A stretch of 25,000 nt of DNA, from the NCBI GenBank assembly GCA_018398765.1, contig JAHBMJ010003384.1, forward strand, positions 41,607 through 66,606. The letters run 5' to 3'. Within the stretch, counting starts at the first letter, position 1; every line of letters starts with the position of its first letter. Positions 1-13,633 of the stretch are shown here, one piece after another. The translations under genes and the position numbers were made by a program. The notes beneath the pieces were generated by a model. The model was not told the DNA's origin, ran no database searches, and was given only the letters and a program-made list of their open reading frames with translations. This DNA comes from Chromera velia. Taxonomy: Eukaryota; Sar; Chromeraceae.

Positions 1-248
1 CCCCCCCCTCGCCTCTCTCCGAAGTTCTGTTTCCCGTCGTTATCCTTTCTCTGCTCACAGACTCTGCTGCAAGGAGAGAGAGAAAACGGAAGACATCCCA
101 GGGTTCTCTACATCGACAAGCGGGAGCATGGTTGAGGGGATACGGGGGTCTCTGACGGCACATGCCGACTTCCTGATGGTGGTGGGGTGAAGGGATTGAT
201 GCTGATCAGTATTCTTCTTTTCTCTTTCTTTCGTCCGTCCGTCTGCAG
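1..248 (+). other. Probable intron/upstream part of the kinase gene
   Basis: Precedes the DFG exon. I looked for the expected HRDLKPxN catalytic-loop codons and did not find them in any + frame, so the upstream kinase exons should lie left of the window. The end is a pyrimidine-rich tract closing in CTGCAG at 243-248, a good 3' splice site. Confidence 0.5.
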
Positions 249-4911
<4,663 letters not shown>

Positions 4912-4988
4912 GTGTGAAGGAAGGAAGGAAGGAAGGAGGCCGCCTTCTTTTCAATGAGAGAGTTCATTCTTTGTTCTTTTCTGCGCAG

Positions 4989-5010
4989 GGTCCTGACTTC
5001 GCCTTTAGCT
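4989..5010 (+). other. Possible 22-nt microexon of the kinase gene
   Basis: Flanked by CTGCGCAG before 4989 and GTGAGTCGG from 5011. If the donor GTGAGT at 4908 is used instead of the in-frame TGA at 4909-4911, this microexon joins in phase (phase 2 in, phase 0 out) and adds Val-Val-Leu-Thr-Ser-Pro-Leu-Ala to the tail. Both flanking signals are strong, but there is no protein homology to confirm it. Confidence 0.3.
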
Positions 5011-5588
5011 GTGAGTCGGCTTGTTTGTTTGTTTGATTGATTGATGAGAGAATACATCCATCCATTGAAGCGATGGGAGAGATCGTTTGATGAAAGAGAC
5101 GTGGGAGCAAAGAACTGATGAAGCCGGAAGTTGGAAAGAGGATAAAAGTCCAAAGAAAGTGGACTTAATTGTCTGGTTGCATGTGTGTGCGGATTTATAT
5201 GCGTTTGTTCAATCGCCGGCGTGTGGGACATTTGGCCCTTGAACCGTTAGACTCTTACTGTGTGTTTCTGTCGTTTCTGTTTCCGGTCTTGTGTCCGTTC
5301 TTTCTGTCCAGCCTTGTACTCTCTTATTTTCTTTGCTATCTCCGCACTTCCGATGCCTGACAAGAGAGGCGACAAGTTCAAACAAAGACACACACACCGG
5401 CTGACAGACATCTTTTTGTGTCCTCTTCTACAAAGGGGTCGGAGGGAGACGAGAGGGAGGGGGGGTAAGGTAAAGAGGGGGGTGGAGAAGGGAGCTAGAG
5501 AAGTAGCGATTCGGTCTCTTTCTCCCTTGTCGCTTTTTTCCTTGGGGTTTGAATTGAATTGGAAAAACAGATTTAATGTGCTCCGCAG

Positions 5589-5697
5589 CTGGGGCGAGGA
5601 GACAGCTCGAGAGACGCAGAGCGAGAGTGAGCAAGAGAGAGGGGGGGAGCGGTGGGTTTTGCAGCAGAACAGCCGACCGTCGACCAGCAGCGGGTAG
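5589..5697 (+). other. Possible alternative terminal exon of the kinase gene
   Basis: Preceded by CTCCGCAG (ends 5588) and open to TAG at 5695-5697. Joined to the donor at 4908 it continues in phase and gives a hydrophilic, Glu/Arg/Ser-rich tail of 36 residues (WGEETARETQ near its start). A second acceptor TTTTGCAG at 5656-5663 would join in phase to the microexon at 4989-5010. The pyrimidine tract before 5589 is weak, so this is only a candidate. Confidence 0.25.
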
Positions 5698-7643
5698 GCA
5701 GGCAGTAACCATTCTTCCTTCTGCCTTCCTTTTTGCCTAGAGAGTTAATCGATTGAGGGTAAGTGTCAGAAGACCAACGAAAACACTGAAGAAAGGAAAA
5801 CGCAGTGTCTGTTCGAGCGTTCTGCTGACTGAGCGAGTGGCGGTGAGAGAGATGTTCTCCCCCAACGTGAAGAAAGAAGGCGCCAACGAGCGAGAGAGAG
5901 AGTTTTGTGAAGAGAAAAATGCACTGTAGACAACACGGCACCATGGCCTGGGGAGTGCCCCGTCTCTTCATCTGCTGAAGTGTCCACAAAGAAGAATAGC
6001 TTGAACTCAAATGTTGTTTGTTGAGTTCTGTTTGGTCATTCGATCTTCTTTCTAAGCGGAATGATGCCACACAGCTGATAAGCGAGGAGTGTGGATGGGA
6101 GGAGTTGGAAAAGTTCAGCGTTGGCTCCTCATACCGGAAGAAGTGTTTCTGTATGAATCGCACAGTCGGGTCTTTGTGGCAAAAGGAACAAGACTTGAAC
6201 CACACAGAAGAAGTCTGCGTGTCCATTGTGGAGCGAAGGGGGGGAGCCCATTGGTGCGCAAGTGGACGGAAGTGGTGGATTGCATTGGCATCCTTCTGGT
6301 CTGACTTAGGCAAGCATCGTGGGTGGGGGGCGCACATCGGAATTTATCTTATCAAGTATCGGTGGCTCTTTTCTAATTGGGAATTGTACGTCTCTACTTA
6401 TCTTATCACGACCGTGTGGCACAGATTGTGGGTCCATCGTGAAAGAGCAGCAAAAGAAGCCCTCACAGTAATTTGACTCAACACCTTGTTCATCTGGTTG
6501 CAATGCTGTGCTGTGGGGTTTGTTTCTCTTATTTGGATGTGAGGTGCCTTCATCTTTCACTGGTGACTTGTTGCTAGACTTGTTGTCCGTCTACCTTCCT
6601 GCGTGCCTGTTTGGGTGTCATTTGAGATGCTTGCATGCATGCCTGTTCTCTCATCTCTTCGTCGCTGAGGCTTCGCTCGAAATCCTTTTTCATTGTGTAT
6701 GATCAATGATTGATGAGTTTCATAACCCGGACAGTGTGGACACAAGCCATGCACTTGCAATATGCATGCGGAGACTAGCACGCATAAACACACGTAGTGT
6801 GCACATTATCATACTTATATGCCGAGTTATGTGCAATAAGTGATAAGTGATTTAGTTGTGTCTGAGTCTGAGCACTGCATATCATGATCGCCGTTTTGTC
6901 TTATAAAGTATACGCATAGCAATATATATAGACACTAGTATGCAGTGCGTAGCTACTGAGTATTACTGAGATAGAATTATGATAGAATTTAGTAATTTTA
7001 GATGACTACAGTCAGACTACTGCTACATCTTAAAGTGATCTTCATATTTTTGACAAGAAAAAGGCTTAGATTCTAATTAATTGTAAATTATATTCTATCA
7101 GCTGCTTCAAAATAATGTATAGACAGTATAGTTAAAAGTGAATTGTATGTGAAATTCGGATTTTTGAGATATCGATCAAACTAGTTATCTATGTGAATAT
7201 TGCATATATTGGTGACACATATATATAAAAATTGTGTGATTAAATAGTTAAGCAAGTTGCCCTTAGACTCACCCCTTAGTCGCCGTTGTAAACCAAGCTG
7301 TGGAGCTTACTGTTCGCCCTGACTAGGATTCTTATATCGATTGCCATAAACCATAATGGAGTGCCCCTAAGTACCCCTAGGATAAGTGCCCCTTAAAGTT
7401 AGCTTGCATGACAGACGTCGTCTTAGCTGGGATAGGCTAGGATAGGCCGGGCCGGAGGCAGCTTAGCTTTGATTATATTAGCTAAGAAACAAGATTGTAT
7501 GCGCACTAGCTGAATCTCGTATAACATATTTTTTTATTTTATAGAGGGGAGAGGGGGTTCGTGTTTGTCAGAACTCTGTCCGTCTGTAATGACTCTGCAT
7601 GTCGATCTGTCTGACCAACTAGACTAGATCCGCCCCCCATAAA

Positions 7644-7923
7644 TGCGTATCATTGCGCGACTGACTAGCCTCACATCGTTATATTTTTTTAGGGGGGGGG
7701 CTCATATATGATATAAGAAGTTCTGTTATGCAAGGTTGCTATCTCCAGATACTTCCTGAATTACTGGCTTTCGATCATATAAAGGCTTAACTCACTGCTG
7801 ACTGCATGCATGCATGTAGCTTAATTACATGCATGATGCATGCAAATGCGCTCGAACTGCACGCATCTCAATACGGCCTGACATGCGGCTTTGCGTATCA
7901 TTGCGCGACTGACTAGCCTCACA
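7644..7923 (+). repeat. 32-bp direct repeat pair, 248 bp apart
   Basis: The same 32 bases, starting TGCGTATCATTGCGCGACTG, occur at 7644-7675 and 7892-7923 without mismatch. Exact conservation in an otherwise decayed AT-rich stretch suggests the remains of a mobile element or a recent segmental duplication. I found no longer terminal repeat joined to it. Confidence 0.85.
7809..7835. repeat. Hairpin of GCATGCATGTA type
   Basis: Perfect 10-bp stem 7809-7818 / 7826-7835 with a 7-base loop (GCTTAAT), inside a run of alternating GCAT tetramers. Function unknown. Confidence 0.7.
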
Positions 7924-8530
7924 ACGCTACGTGCTACCTCCTCCGTGAAGCCACGTCCACGCTGGCTTACCGAGAGAAGCTAGCCAGAGAAGAAAAGTGA
8001 ATTTTGTCATGTAACTCTTTAGGGCCCTGGAGTGATGATCGTTGATTAGATCATCGCTTTCCCTCACCTGCGAGGTTGTGGAAAATCAAAAATAACTTTT
8101 CTTTTCAAAGTTCTTTTTTTTCAACTCTCTCTAATTTCTGTTTTCAGAATTTCCCTTACCATCTTTTCTGTGGCTCTTCTTCTCTTTCATATCATCGACT
8201 CATAGTCCACTCCAGTCAAGTTATCACAACTCCCAACCGCCATCCGTACTAACTTCACCGTACACCTAGTGTACATGCCCCTTCCCCCTTCAAGGCCGCG
8301 TCCACGCTTGGTTAGAGAGAGTGTGATGCGTATGAGGACAACAACTGAGAAAAAAAAATCAGACAAAAAAGGGTGGAAAACAAAGATCGGCTTAAAACTG
8401 TCCTTCTGTTTATGGAGTTCACTGAATGCCATAGTACTGCATCTCCCAATCGGTCAGCCCCACAATTACCCCCGTCCCTCTCCCATCTGTTTTCTAGATC
8501 TGTTTTATCCGAGTCTCCTCTAGCTTCGTA

Positions 8531-8788
8531 CTACTGCTCTGATGGAGGCTGTTGACATATAAAAGACTGCATTGCGGTGCGGGCAGTCCGCATGCTCCTC
8601 ATCTGCCGCACTGCAGGTCTGACTTCTGGCATACATGGCATCACACCCCCTCCATTCCCATATATCCTAGCATATATCTCCCTATAAAATGTCTCCCCGG
8701 TCTGCCCATACCCACGACGTGCCAAAAACGTATCCCAGTTGGCTGTGCCAATTCCTTGGACATTTGGGATCAAGTCCTCCCTTCCCAA
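8531..8788 (-). other. Unrecognised short reading frame, possible relic
   Basis: A minus-strand frame of about 85 residues with ordinary protein-like composition (rich in Arg, Gly, Tyr; for example FYREIYARIYGNGGG), unlike the low-complexity frames around it. The start codon is not ATG, and I see neither a domain nor convincing splice-linked neighbours. It could be an exon, an element fragment or chance. The plus frame over the same bases is longer but Pro/Leu/His-rich and less convincing. Confidence 0.15.
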
Positions 8789-9400
8789 CTAAAAACGAAA
8801 AGACACATCCTCCCAATACTCATGCTGGAGCAGATCATACGGTGGGACTGGCGTCTTTGGTTTTCCATAGGCTGCTCGCCTTCTCTCTTTCTTTTTGTTC
8901 TTCGCCTCCATTCTCTCTTGCTAACGCCTGGCCTGACGAGACAATTTAGCGATAGGTGGGCAGGGAAATGACTTTGATCATGGGAATCCAGGGAAAGCAG
9001 AGAGACAGAAACAGAAGCGCCAAAAGAAAAAGGAGAGAAAGAGGCAGGCAAAGCATGAAAGGGAGATGCTGACTGTGAGGTAAACGAAGGAGACAGACAG
9101 CCCTTGGTCCCCTTTGCCTCCAATCAGTGAGGGAGTGGAGGAACCTGCAGTCCCGTCTGATGGTTTGACACTAGTTGAGTTGCAGAGACGGATTATGGAT
9201 TTGCTCTCTCAGTTCCCAACTCCCCGCAACTTTCAAGTCCATACAACGACTCAAACAAGTCTTTTCCTACACCTCCTTCTTCCTTCTTACTCTTTTCGAT
9301 CCGACACAGCTCCATAATTGGAACGGGCTCATACTTTTGACCATCTGAGCCATCACAGGGGAGCTCTGACCAAAATCAAAAGTCGTCTAAGACATCGCAA
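8789..9400. other. Spacer without a recognisable gene
   Basis: Mixed-composition DNA with CT-rich and purine-rich stretches. A short + frame at 9114-9317 has a plausible patch (LVELQRRIMDLLSQFPTP) but no domain I know and no clear start. Confidence 0.4.
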
Positions 9401-9907
9401 AACAGACAGACAAATACAGACAGACAGACAGACAGACAAATAGAGTCAGACAGACAGATAAACAGAGACAGACAGACTAGCAGACAGACAGACATACAGA
9501 GACAAACAGACAGACAGACAAACAGGGACAGGCAGACAGAAAAACAGAGATAAACAGATAGACAGACAGTCAGACAGCTAGACAGACAAACAGAGACAGA
9601 CAGACAAACAGAGATAGACAGACAAACACAGATACACAGACACACAGACACATACAGACAGAGTCTGATAAACAGACAGACAGACAGATATAGACAGACA
9701 GACAGACAATTTAAAAAAAAGATAGACAGACAGACAGACAGTTAGACAGCTAGGCTAAGACAGACAAACAAAGACAGACAGAGACAAACAGACAGAGAGA
9801 GAAAGACAGACAGACAGTCAGACAGATAGACAGACAGACAGCTAGACAGACAAACAGAGACAGACAGATAAACAGAGACAGACAGACAAACACAGACACA
9901 CAGACAC

Positions 9908-9940
<33 letters not shown>

Positions 9941-10410
9941 CAGATAGATAGACAAAGAAAGATAGATAGACAGACAGACAGTCAAACAGTCAAACAGCTA
10001 GGCTAAGACAGACAGACAGAGACAGACAGAGACAAACAGAGAGAGAGAGAGAGACAGATAGACAGATAGACAGACAAACAAAGAGACAAACACAGATAAA
10101 CAGACAGACGGACAGACAGAGAAAGACAGACAAACAGACAGACAGTCAGACAGCTAGAAAGACAACAAACAGACAGATAGCGATAGATAGACAGACAGGC
10201 AGACAGACAGACAGACAGATATAAACAGAAACAGGCAAACAAACAGATAGACAAACAGAGACAGACAGACAGACAGGCAGACAGGGACAGACAGAAATAG
10301 ACAGACACTGTCAGACAGTCTGACTCAGACAGAGAGACAGACAGACAGAGACAGACAAACAAACAGTCAGACAAACAGACAGACAGACAAACAAACACAG
10401 ACAGACAGAC
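9401..10410. repeat. About 1 kb (CAGA)n microsatellite
   Basis: Continuous CAGA repeat with scattered interruptions (CAAA, GATA, AGAG, and short inserts such as AGCTAGGCTAAGA recurring near 9750 and 10000). The recurring inserts show larger-scale duplication within the tract. Long minus-strand frames made of Cys-Leu-Ser-Val units are artefacts. Confidence 0.97.
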
Positions 10411-10430
10411 TAGTCAGAACCTTGCTTCTA

Positions 10431-10500
10431 TGGCGCACATGCAGTACTGGTTAGGATGAGAGGCTGGGACTGAGAGATCCCGGGTTCCAGTCCTAGCACC
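10431..10500 (+). repeat. Possible tRNA-derived (SINE-like) element with strong hairpin
   Basis: Contains TGGCGCACATG (10431-10441), similar to Pol III box A, and GGTTCCAGTCC (10483-10493), one base off the box B consensus, 41 bp apart. A 10-bp stem (10463-10472 with 10488-10497, one G:T pair) overlaps box B. No proper cloverleaf forms, so at best this is a SINE head or old tRNA relic at the edge of the microsatellite. Confidence 0.3.
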
Positions 10501-10528
10501 AGTAGAATTCCAAAATAAATACATCCGA

Positions 10529-10790
10529 ATAAAGCGCGGTCTAAAATCGATGAAACCGAATAAGACCCGGTCTGAAATTGAAGAAAGAAAGAAGCGCAAT
10601 CAAAAATTGAGACGTCGAATAGTGCGTGGTCCAAAATCAAAGTACCCGAAATTATATTCAATACCACGCGGTCTAAGCTCAGAATACCCGATTATGCCCG
10701 GTCGATTTCTGCGCAGTCTAAATTTAAATTTAAGCGCGGCAATTATTCGGCTCTGAAGTTAAATAATCGCCCGGTCTTGTTAGACTGTCG
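10529..10790. repeat. Decayed tandem array, about 31-bp period
   Basis: Successive diverged units share CCGAATAA, then GCGCGGTCTAAAATC. Spacing between the GGTCT-type cores is 31, about 30, about 30, 42 and 30 bp, then a half unit. The minus strand reads a correspondingly repetitive peptide (for example LDRALFG). Mutations and indels show it is old. Confidence 0.75.
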
Positions 10791-11770
10791 TATGTGTAAA
10801 ATTGGATCACACAAGAAAAATTAAAATCCAGATTTTTTTAAAAAGACCTCAATCTGAGATCGTCAGTCATCTCGGGAGGTCCGACACCATCAGAATTGCC
10901 TCTCTAAAGCCAACCTCCAAAGTTGAGCAAAAACACGAAGATCTGCACTCGATATTGACATGAAATTAACTGATAGATGATTGGTCCTAGCGCCATAGAT
11001 TAAACTTTCTTGAATTTAACCTCTAACTCTTCAGACACTTAGGACTATCTTGGAGCCTCACTGGAGTCTAACTAGCATCACTTCTCTTTGTCGATAATGA
11101 GGGCTTCCACTAGCTCTAAGACTTGACAAAGTAAAACAAGTCTCAATCGCATCGATCCTCAGCGGACCCGCTGGGAGGTGGAGGTTTGGTTGAGAGCCAG
11201 GCCTGGTGAGCGCAGACTCGTATGGGGGTGTGTGAATCCACGGGATCGGGGGGGCACGACCGGCACCACCGGCCTAGGAAGGCATGCTGCATAAGAGAGT
11301 ACCTGGGTAGGGTAAGCCGGATAGGGGAGCCTCGCGTGGGACTCTAATGCACGCATTCCGGAGAGTTATTGTAGCCAGCGGTTCCAGCATAGGAATGTAT
11401 CATACATGGATCCGGGCCGACGTGACGTGCACGTAGCTCGGATGGCAGTACAGCAAGCGGCCCGGTCGGGGATCGTGAGCTAGAGGGTGTGTCTCGGAAA
11501 ATTTATAGAAGGAATTTCCCAGACGGTCAGACAGAAGTCAAGACAGAGAGTTGTATGGATCGATAGCAGTAGCGAATGCCCCTCTTTGCTATACAAGTTC
11601 TTACTTTATATTTGCATAGCTCCAGATTTATAATGGTATTTGAATACTATTTATAAGACCATGATACTATATTTATATGACCATGTATCAGGCATATACA
11701 TGCTTGGCTTGGTATGCAAACTTATCTAAATCTTTGAGTGCCTTTTAATGAGTCAGTAGCGGTGATAGAG
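10791..11770. other. Spacer, mixed composition, no gene seen
   Basis: AT-rich to about 11150, then a GC-rich island (about 11155-11480) with G runs and a small CAGCGG/CCGCTG fold, then AT-rich again. The minus frame in the island (11159-11356) is Pro/Arg-rich and not convincing. No motif recognised. Confidence 0.5.
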
Positions 11771-11773
11771 GGG

Positions 11774-11947
11774 ATGAGTTTGGTTCAAATACAGTTAGAT
11801 GGATCTCTTTACCGGTGGTTTATAGGGTTTAGTAGTACTGTTGTGCCATTATTGTTGGGTATACCAATGATGCAATTCCTTCGTGTTACTTCGTGTTTTG
11901 TACTAGAAGGTTTCATGTTTTTTGAAAAGAAAGTATGTATGGTTTAA
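11774..11947 (+). CDS. Short hydrophobic ORF, unrecognised
   Basis: ATG to TAA, 57 residues, strongly hydrophobic (for example TVVPLLLGIPMMQFLRV) with one or two possible membrane segments, ending in FMFFEKKVCMV. Its T/G-rich codon use differs from the host exons and recalls organelle DNA, but I cannot match it to cox1, cox3 or cob. It precedes the GIY-YIG ORF by about 100 bp on the same strand. It could be a nuclear mitochondrial insert, an element protein or chance. Confidence 0.25.
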   Translation: MSLVQIQLDGSLYRWFIGFSSTVVPLLLGIPMMQFLRVTSCFVLEGFMFFEKKVCMV

Positions 11948-12052
11948 AAAAAGGCGCCTACCTCTTTAAGTAAGAAACACTATTGAATTGTTTTTTTTTT
12001 ACATTATTTGATACATTTCACATACAACCTCTATGAAACAATAAGTAAAATT

Positions 12053-12355
12053 ATGCCTACTGCAGGAGGAGCTATCGACTGTCTTCTGAACGTCAACCGC
12101 CCAGTGCTCTATGCATTCGAAAATCCACTCATCAGAAATCTAGTGTTGGTCAAGATCGGGAGTACCTACAAAAATCCTGGTCAGCAGTTTAACGAATATT
12201 ATTTATGCTACCCTTGGGGGGTGTCTGTGATTTGTATACTCGTTTTGCCGCCCACAATGAGCAAAACCCATCTAGAGCATCTTGAAAAACTACTGCTTAA
12301 ACTCTTAACTGAATACCGGCTAAAGAGCCTGATCCGTTGGTTTGAGTCCCGCTAA
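12053..12355 (+). CDS. GIY-YIG (T5orf172/MUG113-like) domain protein, small
   Basis: A 100-residue protein from ATG 12053 to TAA. The frame is open further upstream without another ATG. The pattern fits the T5orf172 / MUG113 branch of GIY-YIG nuclease-fold domains: LYAFENP near residues 19-25, VLVKIGSTYKNP at 31-42, a helix EHLEKLLLKLLTEYRL at 75-90, and WFE at 96-98. In that family such domains occur in giant viruses, phages and some eukaryotes, alone or fused to DNA-binding domains. Here the position after KIG where family members usually carry Arg reads Gln-Gln (44-45), so catalytic competence is doubtful. Surroundings are element-like: a hydrophobic ORF before it, coding relics and an inverted-repeat element after it. 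Domain call is from pattern recognition; the virus or element origin is inference. Confidence 0.55.
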   Translation: MPTAGGAIDCLLNVNRPVLYAFENPLIRNLVLVKIGSTYKNPGQQFNEYYLCYPWGVSVICILVLPPTMSKTHLEHLEKLLLKLLTEYRLKSLIRWFESR

Positions 12356-12627
12356 GAATAGCTCATCAATGTCTCATGGAAACATGTTCTCACAACGTTT
12401 CGGACATTTCGCGACAACATCGTCAAAAACGTATACCGAACCAATTCATATCTCTTATGGTCCGACTATCATTTTTCCTCAGAGTATGTTTTAGATCCAG
12501 GGTATACTGTATCACTTAACGCAGCTGATCAGCCAAATTCAATACAACAAAAAAATATAGTACCGTCTGCAGTTGCACTGAGTTTTAGGGAAAAGGAAGA
12601 AAGTAAAAGGATATGTATGAGCTCTAA
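12356..12627. other. Gap between GIY-YIG ORF and next relic
   Basis: No intact frame. Short open patches on the + strand around 12550-12650 suggest decayed coding sequence, but I cannot assign it. Confidence 0.3.
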
Positions 12628-12790
12628 CGGTATCGAACAACAGAACAAGCAAAACAGATGACAGTCCAAGAGCTGCGGTAGGCAGCAGGGTTTAATTATG
12701 AATTACTGAACGAATACTTTAAAGTCAAAGGTGTACCCACTGCTAGAGGTAGCCAAGCAGTCACATCCCAGCAGTCACTATCACCTATGC
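12628..12790 (+). pseudogene. Coding relic, left part, cut by TIR element
   Basis: One frame reads MTVQELR at 12658-12678, a TAG at 12679-12681, then AAGFNYELLNEYFKVKGVP and ARGSQ, a protein-like run up to the left inverted repeat. The shape (TVQELR...GF...VKGVPTARG) faintly recalls SAP-type DNA-binding helices, but that is a weak resemblance. The in-frame stop and the abutting mobile element argue for a dead gene. The other half may be the relic at 13634. Confidence 0.35.
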
Positions 12791-12982
12791 GATAATGGTC
12801 CCTATTTGGGGCTCTCAGATCATGGTAAAAAAAAATTAAAAACACTTTGTATAGTAAAATTAAGCCTATATTTAGCATGGTTATGACTTTTTTTAACACT
12901 TTTAAAGGTTTTTTATATATTCTAGCTTGTTTAAAAGTTTATATATTTGCCTTAAAAAAGCTTTAAAAAGGCTTTCTAACTA
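12791..12982 (+). repeat. Left terminal inverted repeat arm
   Basis: AT-rich arm pairing with 13431-13618. A few positions differ, including an insertion near the outer end of the right arm (the CGCCTATATAA region). Confidence 0.85.
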
Positions 12983-13430
12983 TAGCTGCAATATAGACGG
13001 GGGCAGGTCCTCTGGAGCGCAGGGGGAGTTCCTTGGATTGCCAGTGCCTGAGACTGGCAATACACAGGATCAACAGATAGAAAACAATGATGCAGATAAC
13101 AAAGACAATACACAGCTTGTATCTCTTGGCATTGCACTATTATTGGTAAAAGACAATATGCTTATAACGGGGCACTGCATGGTAGATAGAGAGATCTGAG
13201 TGGGTGAGTGGGGGTGCCGGGTAGGGCGGTGGGCGGCGGCGGGGCCTCAGCGTCAGTGCGGGGGCTAAGCATGCAATTTCGAAGGCTTACTAGATCTAGG
13301 TATATAATTCTGTGTGCCAAATATTTGATAGATGCTGGCGTTTTTATGGAAATACCCCTAGCTAGCCTACATTTTTATCTTATGATGATTGCCACCTCCA
13401 TGATACGTATGTTGCTCCCATAGTTGGGAA

Positions 13431-13618
13431 GCCTTTTTAAAGCTTTTTTAAGGCAAATATATAATCTTTTAAACAAGCTAGAACATGTAAAAAAACCTTT
13501 AAAAGGGTTAAAAAAGTCATAACTATGCTATATATAGGCTTAATTTTGCTATACAAAGTGTTTTTAATTTTTTTACCATCTGAGAGCCCCTTATATAGGC
13601 GAAATAAGGTCCATTATC
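13431..13618 (-). repeat. Right terminal inverted repeat arm
   Basis: Reverse complement of the left arm, ending in CCATTATC, the complement of the left tip GATAATGG. Confidence 0.85.
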
Positions 13619-13633
13619 ACAATGTCATACTAG

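Larger units (their letters stand above)
4912..6500. other. Downstream region of the kinase gene, no convincing gene
   Basis: Apart from the two candidate 3' exons, this stretch is CT- and GA-rich and looks like introns, 3' UTR and spacer. Open frames on both strands (for example minus 5573-6337 and plus from 6013 to 6476) have biased composition and no recognisable motif, so I do not call them. It includes a short (GGAA)n run near 4917-4938. Confidence 0.5.
6500..8530. other. AT-rich intergenic region with short repeats
   Basis: Composition shifts sharply to AT-rich from about 6700, with poly-T and G runs near 7550 and 7690. No coding sequence is convincing. It holds a 32-bp direct repeat (7644 and 7892), a GCATGCATGTA hairpin (7809-7835), a hairpin with stems 8031-8040 and 8049-8058, and a second imperfect repeat of about 30 bp centred on CGTCCACGCT (near 7955 and 8300). 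Confidence 0.6.
12791..13618. mobile_element. 828-bp non-autonomous element with about 190-bp terminal inverted repeats
   Basis: Left arm 12791-12982 is the reverse complement, with a few mismatches and a small indel, of right arm 13431-13618. Shared blocks include GATAATGG at the outer tips, GGGGCTCTCAGAT, ACACTTTGTATAG, AAAATTAAGCCTATAT, CTAGCTTGTTTAAAAG and TTTGCCTTAAAAAAGC. The 448-bp interior has no transposase, only a GC-rich patch and a short frame, so the element is MITE- or foldback-like and would need a helper. The exact tips and a target-site duplication are not clear. It sits between two coding relics. Confidence 0.85.

Noticed and set aside
1..248. Kinase catalytic-loop exon upstream of DFG
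   Set aside because: No HRDLKPxN-type codons in any + frame; the short open patch HPRVLYIDKREHG is not a kinase motif.
5573..6337. 254-codon minus-strand frame behind the kinase gene
   Set aside because: Ser/His/Pro-rich without a domain, covering CT/GA-rich spacer and a possible kinase exon on the other strand; likely chance.
6013..6476. Plus-strand frame of about 150 codons rich in Trp and Ser
   Set aside because: No recognisable motif, odd Trp content, and no ATG at the frame's opening; not supported.
9376..10398. Minus-strand open frames of Cys-Leu-Ser-Val repeats (also at 2665-3111)
   Set aside because: They are direct translations of the CAGA/TGTC microsatellite with no unique sequence, so not genes.
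12628..12790. Firm SAP-domain call
   Set aside because: Similarity is only a faint pattern over a stop-containing relic; kept as an unnamed relic.
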